A stretch of DNA of 64,000 nt from Rhodovibrionaceae bacterium (GTDB taxonomy: Bacteria; Pseudomonadota; Alphaproteobacteria; Kiloniellales; DSM-21159): NCBI GenBank assembly GCA_028279885.1, contig JANQMX010000111.1, positions 34,982 through 98,981 of the forward strand, given 5' to 3'. The notes under the pieces were generated by a model. It was given only the letters and a program-made list of their open reading frames with translations, was not told the origin of the DNA and did no database searches. Below, piece by piece: positions 9,268 through 17,739 of the stretch. Made by a program: the position numbers and the translations under genes. Each line of letters starts with the position of its first letter. Positions within the stretch are counted from its first letter, which is position 1.

Positions 9268-10310
9268 TCCGCCGGCTCCGTGACGATCTGGTCCTTCTTC
9301 TCGACCCTTATGCCGAACCACTCCGGCCGCTTGTGCTTGAGCCAGCCCATGAGTCCGTCCTGGAAGTAGACCACCGTGACGATGATGATGGCGCCGAGCG
9401 CCACCCACTGCCAGCCGAGGAAGTAGTTCCAGGTCACCTCCTTGACGACATGGAACAGCACCGCCCCGATGATCGGCCCCCACAGCGTGCCCTTGCCGCC
9501 CAAGAGGACGCAGACGACCATGAAGATACCGAGATTGATGGTCTGATAGGCCGTCTCCAGCGGCTCGAAGTGGATGAGCTGGAAGGCGGAGATGCCGCCG
9601 GCGATGCCGACGAAGAAAGCCGCCATCGACCAGGTCAGCAGCTTGTAGGTGAGGGTGCGCAGCCCCATCGCCTCCGCCTTATCCTCGTCTTCGCGGATGG
9701 CATTGATCGCCGAGCGGAAGCGCGTGGTGTAGAGCCACTTGAGAAAGATGAAGAGGACCACGCCGACCCCGGCGAAGATGAAGTAGATCAGCAGCTTGAA
9801 GGTCTCGAAGTCGCCGGGATAGTTCGGCATGGAGATGCCTTGCCCGGCGCCGACCCACTCCCAATTGGAGACCAGCTCGCCCGCCGCAATCGCCATGCCC
9901 AGCGTGCCGATCGCGAAGTAGGGACCGCGAAGCCCGAAGGTCGGCCAGCCGATCAGGATGGCCGAGAGCGCGCAGAACAGCCCAGCCCCAATGCATCCAA
10001 GTACCAGGCCGGTGAAGTACTGCGTCTCGGTGAAGGCGTAGATGCCGCCCCCGGCCGCGTTGGTGTAGTCGCCGACATCGTAGACCATGCCGATGGTGAT
10101 GACGGCGGCGACATACATGCCGGTGCCATAGAAGAAGATGTTGCCGAGCGAGTTGTAGCCCATCTGGCCACCGGTCATGTCCCAGGTCATCGCCACGATG
10201 ATCATCAGCCAAAGCGTGGCGAGCTGGGTCTTGTAGGCGGGCAGCAGGAAGGGCGCCGCCACGATGACCACCAGCAGCACGATGTAGAGAGCCGGTTTCG
10301 AGAGGTTCAT
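9264..10310 (-). CDS. livM: Branched-chain amino acid/amide ABC transporter permease
   Basis: Inner-membrane permease of the LivM type, about 348 aa with eight to ten hydrophobic segments. The family phrases MTWDMTGGQMGYNSLGN near the start and GGKGTLWGPIIGA near residue 290 are present. The ATG at 10310 gives MNLSKPALY; a GTG at 10319 would add three residues. It lies 12 bases downstream of livH and overlaps livG by four bases. Confidence 0.93.
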   Translation of the reverse strand: MNLSKPALYIVLLVVIVAAPFLLPAYKTQLATLWLMIIVAMTWDMTGGQMGYNSLGNIFFYGTGMYVAAVITIGMVYDVGDYTNAAGGGIYAFTETQYFTGLVLGCIGAGLFCALSAILIGWPTFGLRGPYFAIGTLGMAIAAGELVSNWEWVGAGQGISMPNYPGDFETFKLLIYFIFAGVGVVLFIFLKWLYTTRFRSAINAIREDEDKAEAMGLRTLTYKLLTWSMAAFFVGIAGGISAFQLIHFEPLETAYQTINLGIFMVVCVLLGGKGTLWGPIIGAVLFHVVKEVTWNYFLGWQWVALGAIIIVTVVYFQDGLMGWLKHKRPEWFGIRVEKKDQIVTEPAE

Positions 10311-10322
10311 CGCCGTCACCCG

Positions 10323-11234
10323 CTACTTAAGGACCTGGCGTTGGCGACGCTGCTGCAGCATGCGGGCCAGCAGCAAGAGCAGGAGCAGCAGCACGGCCAC
10401 GGCCTGCTGATATCCGATGCCGAGGATGTGGCTGCCGTATTGCTCGAGCGCGCCGATACCGAGCCCGGCTGCGATCACGCCCGGCAGGTTGCCGAGGCCG
10501 GCGGCGGTGACGATGACGAAGGCCCGTATGGAATAAGTGATGCCATAGAAGGGTTGGATCACCCACGCCATGACGATGATAGCGCCTGCCGCGCCGCAGA
10601 TCGCCGCGTTCAGAGAGAAGGTGAAGGAGTAGATCTTCTCCGTGTCGATGCCCATCACCCGGGCTGCCCGTGGGTCCTGCGCCGTAGCGCGAATGGCTTG
10701 GCCCATGCGGCTCCGCTTCATGAAGAGGATGACACCGCCGGCCAGCGCCATGGCCATCACTACGCCCATCAGCTTTGCGGCGGGGACGTCGATCAATCCG
10801 TCAGCAAAATGGAAGGTCGCATAGTCGAGCTGGATGCTCTGCGTGTCGGAGCCGAACAGCAGGTTTAGGATCTGCGCCATCATGATGGCGAGGCCAAAGG
10901 TGGCCAAGAGAGAGGTAAAGAGGTCGCGCTGAATGACGCGCGAGATCACTAGCCTGTAGGTCACCCAGCCGATGCCCCACATGACGATGAAGGCAGCGAG
11001 TATGCCGAGGAACGGGTGGATGCCTTGTTGAACCAGCCACCAGGCGGTGTATCCGCCGGCAATGACGAAGTCGCCTTGCGCAAGGTTCTTGACGTTCATC
11101 ACCCCCCAAACCAAGGCCAGGCCATAGGCCGCCAAGGCGAAGAGCGCGCCTATCATCACTCCGTCGATGATGATCTTGAGATTGACGATGGGAAACTCGA
11201 ACAGCAGATCGAGGTTGCCGATGATCTGGTCCAT
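10323..11234 (-). CDS. livH: Branched-chain amino acid/amide ABC transporter permease
   Basis: LivH-type inner-membrane permease (303 aa). It has multiple transmembrane helices and the typical beginning (IDGVMIGALFALAAYGLALV, WGVMNVKNLAQGDF). The conserved cytoplasmic loop RMGQAIRATAQDPRAARVMG, which contacts the ATPase, is present. A long stem-loop without a T run lies in the 128-base gap to the upstream substrate-binding protein gene and may lower permease expression relative to the binding protein. Confidence 0.93.
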   Translation of the reverse strand: MDQIIGNLDLLFEFPIVNLKIIIDGVMIGALFALAAYGLALVWGVMNVKNLAQGDFVIAGGYTAWWLVQQGIHPFLGILAAFIVMWGIGWVTYRLVISRVIQRDLFTSLLATFGLAIMMAQILNLLFGSDTQSIQLDYATFHFADGLIDVPAAKLMGVVMAMALAGGVILFMKRSRMGQAIRATAQDPRAARVMGIDTEKIYSFTFSLNAAICGAAGAIIVMAWVIQPFYGITYSIRAFVIVTAAGLGNLPGVIAAGLGIGALEQYGSHILGIGYQQAVAVLLLLLLLLARMLQQRRQRQVLK

Positions 11235-11316
11235 GCGCCGGACTATCCCCTTGGGTGTCGCGTTAGTGATCGTTTCTGATGCTGTCAGGCCGGAGCCCTG
11301 TCGCCGCGCGCAGGCA

Positions 11317-11348
11317 GCAACGCCCCGACCGGCAGATCGGGGCGTTGC
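11317..11348 (-). promoter_or_regulatory. Intergenic stem-loop between binding-protein gene and livH
   Basis: A perfect 12-bp stem (11317-11328 with 11337-11348, arms GCAACGCCCCGA and TCGGGGCGTTGC) around an 8-base loop. It lies 14 bases after the stop of the substrate-binding protein gene. There is no T run on either side. In many ABC operons such structures protect the abundant binding-protein mRNA and attenuate downstream expression; that role here is inferred. Confidence 0.6.
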
Positions 11349-11362
11349 AAGCGCTCACCTGC

Positions 11363-12613
11363 TTACTGCGGCGTGCGCGGCCAGTTCAGCTTGTGCGAGG
11401 CGAACTCGGCCGGCGCCACCACGTTGTATTCGCCGTCCTGGATTTGGCGCAGTACCATCGGCTTGGCGATGTTGTTGCCGTTCTCCGAGAACTTGATGGG
11501 GCCATAGAAGGTCATCAGGTCGGTCTCGGCGATGGCGTCACGCAGCGTGTTCTTGTCGAGCGAGCCGGCGCGCTCGAAGGCATCCTTGAAGACATAGACC
11601 GCGGCCGACGCCTGGGCGGTCTGATAGGGCACCTTCTTTTCGGCGTACTCGGGATAGGCCGCCTTGAACTCCTTCTCATAGTTCGCGGCGCTGCCGAAGA
11701 TCGGGTCCTCATAGGACAGCGTCTCGGCCCACTGGGTCGAGCAGAGGATGTCGTTGGCGGCCTTGCCGAAGTTGCCGGTGACATCGGCCGCTTCGCAATG
11801 GGTGACCGCAATCAAGGGCACGGAGATATTCTGCTCGCCGATTTGTCGGACGGCGGTTGCCGCTCCCTTTGAATGGCCCGAGACGATCAGCACGTCGGGC
11901 TTGAGCAACTTCACCTTGGTCAGGATCGCGCTCATGTCGGAGAGGTCGCGCGGCAGCTTTTCGTCGACGACGATGTCCATGCCATACTTGCTCGCATCCT
12001 CAAGCACGCCGGCGCGGATATCGAGCGAGAAGGGGTCGTTCTCGACCGCCACGGCAACCTTCACGTCCGATGGCTTCTTGCCGTTCTGCTCGGCCACCTG
12101 GGCGGCCAGGGTGATGGCGGAGGCGAGGTACTGCTCGGAGGTCGAGAGCACGGCGAAGAGATATTCGTAGCCTTTGTTGAAGAGCGAGCGCGAGGCGCCC
12201 TCCGCTTCGACCATGGGAATCTGATACTTCTCGGTCACCGGCGCGATCGCTTTCGTCAAGCCGGAGCTATACGGGCCGAGCATGTATTGCACGCCGTCCT
12301 GGTTGATCAGCCGCTCGGCCAGGGTCGCGCCACGGTCGCCCTTCGACTCGTCGTCGTAGTAGAGAACTTCGAAGTTGTAGCACTTCCCGCCGACCTGGAC
12401 GCCGCCGTTCTCCTTGATCTTCTCGATGGCGAACTCATAGCCGTTTTGGGTGTGATAACCGTTCGTCGCATACTTGCCTGTCAGCGAAATCGCGGCGCCG
12501 AGCGTGATGGTCTCGCACTCTTCCGCCTTCACGCCGATAGTGCCGGCCACCAGAAAAGCCGTGCCAAGCGCCAGCGCGCCCGCCCGGCAAGCTAATACCT
12601 TGCGGAGTTTCAT
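11363..12613 (-). CDS. Periplasmic amino acid/amide-binding protein of the Liv-type transporter
   Basis: A substrate-binding protein of the Peripla_BP_6 (LivK/AmiC-like) class, 416 aa. The N-terminal signal peptide (MKLRKVLACRAGALALGTAF... ending near VKA-EE) targets it to the periplasm. The mature part begins with ITLGAAISLTGKYATNG, the usual ligand-pocket entry of this family, and continues through two Rossmann-like lobes. It is larger than classical LivK and nearer to the amide/urea or aromatic-type members, so the ligand need not be leucine. It has a good ribosome-binding site (GGGAGG), is the first gene of the transporter proper, and follows the DapA-like gene by 170 bases. Confidence 0.92.
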   Translation of the reverse strand: MKLRKVLACRAGALALGTAFLVAGTIGVKAEECETITLGAAISLTGKYATNGYHTQNGYEFAIEKIKENGGVQVGGKCYNFEVLYYDDESKGDRGATLAERLINQDGVQYMLGPYSSGLTKAIAPVTEKYQIPMVEAEGASRSLFNKGYEYLFAVLSTSEQYLASAITLAAQVAEQNGKKPSDVKVAVAVENDPFSLDIRAGVLEDASKYGMDIVVDEKLPRDLSDMSAILTKVKLLKPDVLIVSGHSKGAATAVRQIGEQNISVPLIAVTHCEAADVTGNFGKAANDILCSTQWAETLSYEDPIFGSAANYEKEFKAAYPEYAEKKVPYQTAQASAAVYVFKDAFERAGSLDKNTLRDAIAETDLMTFYGPIKFSENGNNIAKPMVLRQIQDGEYNVVAPAEFASHKLNWPRTPQ

Positions 12614-12783
12614 TCGTTTACCTCCCGTACTGTGTCTTGTTTTGGCTTACAGCTCTTTGGCCATAGCCATTGGGTGCTTTTGCATCCTTCACAGAACTAT
12701 AGCGTGGAAACCACACATTCGACCACCCCCTCGGCGATTCCCTTCGCCGAAAGGCCAGTAAGACGTGCGCGGGAGGCTGTTGG

Positions 12784-13737
12784 CTACTGCGCGGCTTGCA
12801 CTGCGGCCGGGGCGAACTCCGGATGGTCGGCGAAGAAGCCGGCCTGCTCCAGGGCCGCATTGAGGCGGCCGCGGGCTTCGTCGGACAGCGGCAGCATCGG
12901 CGGTAGGAGGTGCTCCCACACCGGGTTGCCGCTGCGCTGCAAGGTCAACTGCTTGGCCGCCACCAGCATGGGGAAGTCCTGCAGCACGGCCCGCAGGCGG
13001 GAGAGGTTCGCCTGGGCCTGCTCGGCAAGCTCGACCGAGCCTTGCTCCCAGTGACGCAGCACTTGGCCGGCGAGATGACAGATCACGTTGCTGGTCGCCG
13101 AGATGCTGCCGGGGCCGCCGAGCTTGAGCGCGTCGAGCAGGAAGCGTTCGGAGCCTGGAAAGACGGCGAAGCCCGGGTGGCTCTTCAGCAGCACGGACGC
13201 GTAGTTCTCGAAGTCGCCGGAGCTGTCCTTGAGCCCGATCACGGTCTCGGGATAGTCGGCGATCAAGCGGTCGACCACAGCCAGCGGGATGGGCGTCGCC
13301 GACATCTGCGGGAAATGATAGAGGTAGACGCGTAGACGGCTATCGCCAACGCGCTCGAAGACCTCGGCGAAGCTGGCGTAGACCGCATCGTCGCTCTGGT
13401 TCTTGTAGTAGAAGGTTGGCAGCATCAGCACGTGTGGGCAGCCGGCGGCCAGGGCATGGCGGGTCAGCCGAACGCTGTCGGCCAGCGCGCAGCAACCGGT
13501 GCCCAGCATTAAGCGCTCGCGCGGCAGATCGTGACAGACGGTTTCGATGATGCGCTCACGCTGCTCGACGGAGAGGCTGTTGGCCTCGCCGGTGGTGCCG
13601 AGGATCGCCAAGCCGTCGCAGCCATTGGCCAGAAGCCAGCGGCCATTCTCGACCGTCGCATGGGTATCGGGCTCTCGGTCGGCCCCGATGGCGGTGATGG
13701 CGGCTGCGTAGATGCCTTTGCGGGGGCCTGTCGACAT
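12784..13737 (-). CDS. DapA-family (class I aldolase) protein
   Basis: A member of the dihydrodipicolinate synthase / N-acetylneuraminate lyase family (317 aa). The Schiff-base Lys is K170 in VIGLKDSSGD. The family motif ILGTTGEANSLS is at about residues 45-56, and Y140 in YLYHFPQ matches the catalytic Tyr. Such proteins cleave or form C-C bonds of pyruvate-derived 2-oxo acids. It is unlikely to be the housekeeping DapA, because it precedes a transporter operon and has a divergent C-terminus; a catabolic role on the imported solute is a reasonable inference. Confidence 0.85.
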   Translation of the reverse strand: MSTGPRKGIYAAAITAIGADREPDTHATVENGRWLLANGCDGLAILGTTGEANSLSVEQRERIIETVCHDLPRERLMLGTGCCALADSVRLTRHALAAGCPHVLMLPTFYYKNQSDDAVYASFAEVFERVGDSRLRVYLYHFPQMSATPIPLAVVDRLIADYPETVIGLKDSSGDFENYASVLLKSHPGFAVFPGSERFLLDALKLGGPGSISATSNVICHLAGQVLRHWEQGSVELAEQAQANLSRLRAVLQDFPMLVAAKQLTLQRSGNPVWEHLLPPMLPLSDEARGRLNAALEQAGFFADHPEFAPAAVQAAQ

Positions 13738-13835
13738 GAGCGGAACCTCTCTTCTTTACCGGCGGATAGCGCCGGAGCATGAGCATTCGGAGGCATAGTT
13801 GCGCGTCGCCGGGCAAGGCGCAAGCAGGACCCTGT

Positions 13836-14042
13836 TCAGTCCTGGTTGGAGGCTTCTTCTTTCATCAGAGCGTCGAGGCGCTGCTCGAGTTTCAGGAGAT
13901 CGTCAGGCGGTGGCATGCCGAGCGATTCCATATGCTGAATCATCTGGCGCACGCGCAGGTAGATTTCGTGATAGTCGCCTTGCGGCCCCTCCATCTCGTC
14001 CAGAATGATGGAGAGTTCGGCTTCGAGATCTTCCAGGTCCAT
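13836..14042 (-). CDS. Small conserved acidic protein
   Basis: A 68-aa protein rich in Glu, Asp and Leu (MDLEDLEAELSIILDEM...), predicted as two amphipathic helices separated by a GMPPPDD turn, so probably a small helical hairpin or coiled coil. No catalytic motif or membrane segment. Codon use matches the neighbours (strong GC at third positions), which supports a real gene. It lies upstream of the DapA-like gene on the same strand, about 100 bases away. Function unknown. Confidence 0.7.
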   Translation of the reverse strand: MDLEDLEAELSIILDEMEGPQGDYHEIYLRVRQMIQHMESLGMPPPDDLLKLEQRLDALMKEEASNQD

Positions 14043-14250
14043 GGCGCTTCCTTGCTGCCGTTGTATCCGCCGCGAAGGCGAGAGCTGTCACCTTAGACCG
14101 TAAGCCAAGCGGCGGCGCGATCCAACCGGTGGTCTTCTCAATTCTCACTCGATCAGGGCTCGTCGCGCGAGGCCTGATCTATGTCATTCCAAGCTGGCTC
14201 CGATAAACTTAAGAACTATAAGGTTATACAAACACGGGGTTGCGCGCGAC

Positions 14251-14439
14251 ATGACCCATTTGGAAAAAGCCGAACGCGAGATGGCCGCGATGTTTGCCAA
14301 GATACCCTTGGACGATGCCGTCACGCTGGTGCTTGGCGGGGTCGCCATCGCCTATGGCGACACAGGCTTGGAACGATTTCGCAAAGAGTGCTGCCGGCAC
14401 CTCGATGAGGACGAAAGCGTCGCCGAGCACATGCGGTAG
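14251..14439 (+). CDS. Small hypothetical protein
   Basis: A 62-aa open frame (MTHLEKAEREMAAMFAKIP...) with a helical, mildly acidic composition and two adjacent Cys (ECCRH). It ends one base before the convergent TPR-sulfotransferase stop. Upstream is an AT-rich stretch (14200-14235) that could be a promoter, but I see no clear ribosome-binding site. No family recognised; it could be spurious. Confidence 0.45.
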   Translation: MTHLEKAEREMAAMFAKIPLDDAVTLVLGGVAIAYGDTGLERFRKECCRHLDEDESVAEHMR

Positions 14440-14440
14440 C

Positions 14441-16141
14441 TCAGGTCGAGGCAGCCGTGGCGCTGTAGCCGAAGGCCTCGGCGAAAGGCTGTAGCGCAGG
14501 AAGGATTGGGGCAAGCTGGTCGTGGTAGCGCACCCAGCGGCCGCGCGCGCTGCCGTAGAGAGGCTTTGTCACCTGGTGGTAGCTCGGCGTCGTAACGCGC
14601 TGCGCTGCGCTCTTGTCCCGGTAGCGCAGCACGTCCTCGTGCCAGCCGACGCCAAGAAAATCCAAAACGGCCCTCAGCGTGCCTTCGAAGTCCTCCACCA
14701 GGTCCTCGTAGCGATAGCTCTGTTGGCTGAGCGGCAAGCGCTGACAATCCTGCTGCCACAGCGCCATTACCTCCGCATAGCAGCGCGCCGTGCGCTCCAG
14801 GTCGAGGAAGTTGACCGTCGTGTCGCTTAGCTGAAAGCGCTGCATGAAGCAGCTCAGCACCACATCGCGGGGGTCGCGCAGAGCGACCAGGATTCGTGCC
14901 TTGGGGAACAGCCGGCCGATCAGCCCGAGATGGATGATGTTGAGCGCGGTCTTGTCGACCAGGCGGCGGCCGGCAAGCGGCCCGACGAGCCGTTCGGCGC
15001 CCTGCCAGAAGGCGGTGCGTGCCTCGGCGATCTGGTTTTCGCCGAGGCGGTCGAGGGGGCCGGGATAGAGGCCGCGCTTCGATAGCTCTGCGATCAGCGA
15101 TCCCAAGGGTGAGCGCTCGGAGGTGGTGACTAGTGCCGGATGGGCCGCCAAGGCCTGCTCCATCAGGCTGGTCCCCGATCTCGGGAAGCCGATGAAGAAG
15201 ATAGGGCTCAGCGCGCCATCGTCCTGGTGGCTCTCTGATAGCGTCGTCGTTGGGGTATCGCGAAGCGCCTGGACCCGGCGGAGGAAAGCGTCGCCGTCGA
15301 AGCGCTTGGCTTCGGCGCTGCGGGCACGCAGAGCGTTGGCCTCGACGAAGCAAGCGAAGGCCTCTGCGCTTTCGCCCTCTTCGTCCAGCAACTGACCGAG
15401 CTCCAGCAGGGCATCGCTGCGGTCCGCCTGAGAGAGCGCCTGCGCCAGCATGCGGTCCAGCGCCTGCCGCGCGGCCGCTGTCTCGCCGCGCCGGCGTGCC
15501 AGCTTGGCCGCGGGGAAGAGCAGGGCAGGGGTCTCGGGCGATAGAGCCATCGCCTTGTCCAGGGCGTCCTGCGCGGCCGCCAGGTCGTTGCCCAGCTCCT
15601 GCGCCCCGGCCAGGTTGGCGAGAAAGCGGGGGTCCTGCGGCTGGCGGCGGTGCCCGTCTTCGAAGGCGGCGACGGCCTCCGCCACCTTGGTCTGCTGCAG
15701 CAGGGCGCGGCCAAGCTCGTTCAGCGCCATCAGGTTGCCGGGCTCCAGTCGCAAGGCCGCGCGGCAGGCGGCTTCCGCGTCGGCCCCGAGGCCGAGGGCG
15801 AGGCAGGCGAGGGCAAGATTGATCTGCGCCGGGAGGAAGTCTGGCTTGGCATCGCGGGCGGTCTGAAGGACGGGGAGGGCTTCGGCAGCCCGCTCTCGCC
15901 GGAGAAGCAGGCTGCCCAAATTGCAGCCGGCTTCGGCGAAGTCTGGGCGCCGCGCCAAGGCTTCGCGGTAAGCCGTCTCCGACTCATCCAATCGGCCTTG
16001 GCCTTCCAGGGCCAGGGCGAGACCGAAGCTGCCGTCAGCAGCGTGTTGCGACGTCTCGGCGGCCTGCCGGAACAGGGCTTCGGCTTCTCCGAACCGTCCC
16101 CTCTGCATGAGCTGTGCGGCTTGCGCCAAGGTTTTCGACAT
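14441..16141 (-). CDS. TPR-repeat sulfotransferase
   Basis: A 566-aa two-part protein. Residues 1 to about 280 form tetratricopeptide repeats. Residues about 312-560 form a PAPS-dependent sulfotransferase domain, with the 5'-phosphosulfate loop FFIGFPRSGTSLMEQ (315-329) and the 3'-phosphate-binding stretch VALRDPRDVVLSCF. TPR-sulfotransferase fusions are common in Alphaproteobacteria; the acceptor is unknown (polysaccharide, peptide or small molecule). No biosynthetic partner genes adjoin it, so it stands alone between two convergent or divergent neighbours. Confidence 0.9.
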   Translation of the reverse strand: MSKTLAQAAQLMQRGRFGEAEALFRQAAETSQHAADGSFGLALALEGQGRLDESETAYREALARRPDFAEAGCNLGSLLLRRERAAEALPVLQTARDAKPDFLPAQINLALACLALGLGADAEAACRAALRLEPGNLMALNELGRALLQQTKVAEAVAAFEDGHRRQPQDPRFLANLAGAQELGNDLAAAQDALDKAMALSPETPALLFPAAKLARRRGETAAARQALDRMLAQALSQADRSDALLELGQLLDEEGESAEAFACFVEANALRARSAEAKRFDGDAFLRRVQALRDTPTTTLSESHQDDGALSPIFFIGFPRSGTSLMEQALAAHPALVTTSERSPLGSLIAELSKRGLYPGPLDRLGENQIAEARTAFWQGAERLVGPLAGRRLVDKTALNIIHLGLIGRLFPKARILVALRDPRDVVLSCFMQRFQLSDTTVNFLDLERTARCYAEVMALWQQDCQRLPLSQQSYRYEDLVEDFEGTLRAVLDFLGVGWHEDVLRYRDKSAAQRVTTPSYHQVTKPLYGSARGRWVRYHDQLAPILPALQPFAEAFGYSATAAST

Positions 16142-16282
16142 TGCGTCTTCCCAAGTTTCGCAGGGAAAGCTCTGCCTGCGCCCGCCCGGCTTGCCAAGCC
16201 TTGGTGCCAGACGGCCGACATTGCGTTAAGTTCATTCCGAAGTGCGGCCCCACGCGGCAAAGCGCTCTGAAGGAGGAGGGTG

Positions 16283-17707
16283 ATGAGACAGTTAGTCTAT
16301 CTCGCTTTCGCCGTCATGCTGTTGGGCGCGGTGCCGCACGGCGTTGACAGCCCGGCTCATGCCGCGGAAGAGCCGGTCGCGGAAGGCCAGGGCCTGTTCC
16401 TGATCATCACGGACATCCATTTCGACCCCTTTTCCGACCCAAGCTTGGCGAAGGCGTTGGCGAGCGCGCCGGTGGCACAGTGGCAGTCCATCTTCGCGGG
16501 CTCGAGCCAAACCGGCTTCGCGCAATACGGCAGCCATACCAACTATCCTTTGCTGCAATCGGCCCTGAGCGCAGCCCAGCAAGTGGCGGATAGCCGGGGC
16601 GCGCCCTATGACTTCGTCCTCAAACCGGGCGACTACCTCGCGCACAGGTTCAACAGTGAATTCGAACGCTATGTCGGCGGAGGGGAACAGGCCTTACAAG
16701 ACTTCGTCATCAAGACGATGCAGTTCGTCAGTGCCATGCTCGAGCAGACGTTTCAGGTGCCGGTCTACGGTGCCCTCGGCAACACCGATGCGATCTGCGG
16801 CAACTACATGATCGCGCCGGACAGTGCGATGCTGCCGGCCGTCGGGGCGACCTGGGGTGTGTTGGCCGATCAGCCCACTGCCTTCGAAAGCTTCTCGATC
16901 GGTGGCTCCTATGCCCTGCCGCATCCGGTCGTCCGCGATCACACGCTGATCGTGCTGAACAACATCTTCTGGTCGACCCGATATGTCGACCGTTGCGGCG
17001 AGCACGACGTCGACCCGGGAATGGCGCTCATGGCTTGGTTGGAATGGCAGCTCTATAGGGCGCGCTTGAGCGACCGGAACGTCTCATTGGTGATGCACAT
17101 TCCGGCCGGCATCGATGCTCACCACACATCCAGACGCGGTGCTTGCCAGAGCGATGTCGTCCCCTTTTGGCATGAGGTCTACACCGAGCGCTTCCTGGCC
17201 CTGGCCAAGTCCTACCGTGACATCCTTCGCGATAGCTATGCCGGACATATGCATATGGACGATTTTCGGGTGTTCGCTGACGATGAAGGGGCGCCCTTTC
17301 TGTTGACCCGAGTCACCCCGGCTGTCAGCCCGGTCTACAAGAACAACCCGGCGTTCACCACGGTGCGTTACGACCGAACGTCCGGTGATCTGCTCGACTA
17401 TGCGACCTACTACCTCACCAACCTGGCCAGCGCCGGCAGCGGCGAGGCGGCGCAATGGGCTCTCGAATACAATTTCAGTGTGGCTTACGATTTCGACGCC
17501 TACGACCCGGCGAACCTGCAGTCGCTGGCGGAGCAGATCCAAAATGATGAAACCGTGCGCGCCAAATACAGGACGTTCTATGCGGTCGAAACCTCAGCCG
17601 AGTCGTCGATCACCGACCAGAACTGGCGGCTCTATGCCTGCGCACAAACCGCACTGACGGTGAGCAGCTTCGAAGCCTGCACCTGCGACCGCGGACAGCC
17701 CCGGTAG
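16283..17707 (+). CDS. Secreted sphingomyelinase-like metallophosphoesterase
   Basis: A calcineurin-fold phosphoesterase of 474 aa with a Sec signal peptide (MRQLVYLAFAVMLLGAVPHG... cleaved near AHAAEE), so periplasmic or secreted. Metal-binding motifs occur in order: TDIHFD, KPGDY, GALGNTDAICGNY, VMHIPAG and GHMHMD. The usual GNH[DE] motif is GNTD here, so the conserved His is replaced by Thr. A perfect Shine-Dalgarno (AGGAGG at 16271) sets the ATG at 16283. The C-terminus has several Cys. Its last 48 bases recur, diverged, at 19374-19421 beyond the next gene. Substrate unknown; phosphodiester lipids or nucleotides are possible. Confidence 0.85.
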   Translation: MRQLVYLAFAVMLLGAVPHGVDSPAHAAEEPVAEGQGLFLIITDIHFDPFSDPSLAKALASAPVAQWQSIFAGSSQTGFAQYGSHTNYPLLQSALSAAQQVADSRGAPYDFVLKPGDYLAHRFNSEFERYVGGGEQALQDFVIKTMQFVSAMLEQTFQVPVYGALGNTDAICGNYMIAPDSAMLPAVGATWGVLADQPTAFESFSIGGSYALPHPVVRDHTLIVLNNIFWSTRYVDRCGEHDVDPGMALMAWLEWQLYRARLSDRNVSLVMHIPAGIDAHHTSRRGACQSDVVPFWHEVYTERFLALAKSYRDILRDSYAGHMHMDDFRVFADDEGAPFLLTRVTPAVSPVYKNNPAFTTVRYDRTSGDLLDYATYYLTNLASAGSGEAAQWALEYNFSVAYDFDAYDPANLQSLAEQIQNDETVRAKYRTFYAVETSAESSITDQNWRLYACAQTALTVSSFEACTCDRGQPR

Positions 17708-17739
17708 ATGTCGTTTGCTCACTCTGGAAGCTGCACTGG

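Noticed and set aside
14224..15353. Alternative minus-strand frames overlapping the sulfotransferase gene.
   Set aside because: They are out of frame with the clear TPR and PAPS-binding motifs and have biased, domain-free translations.
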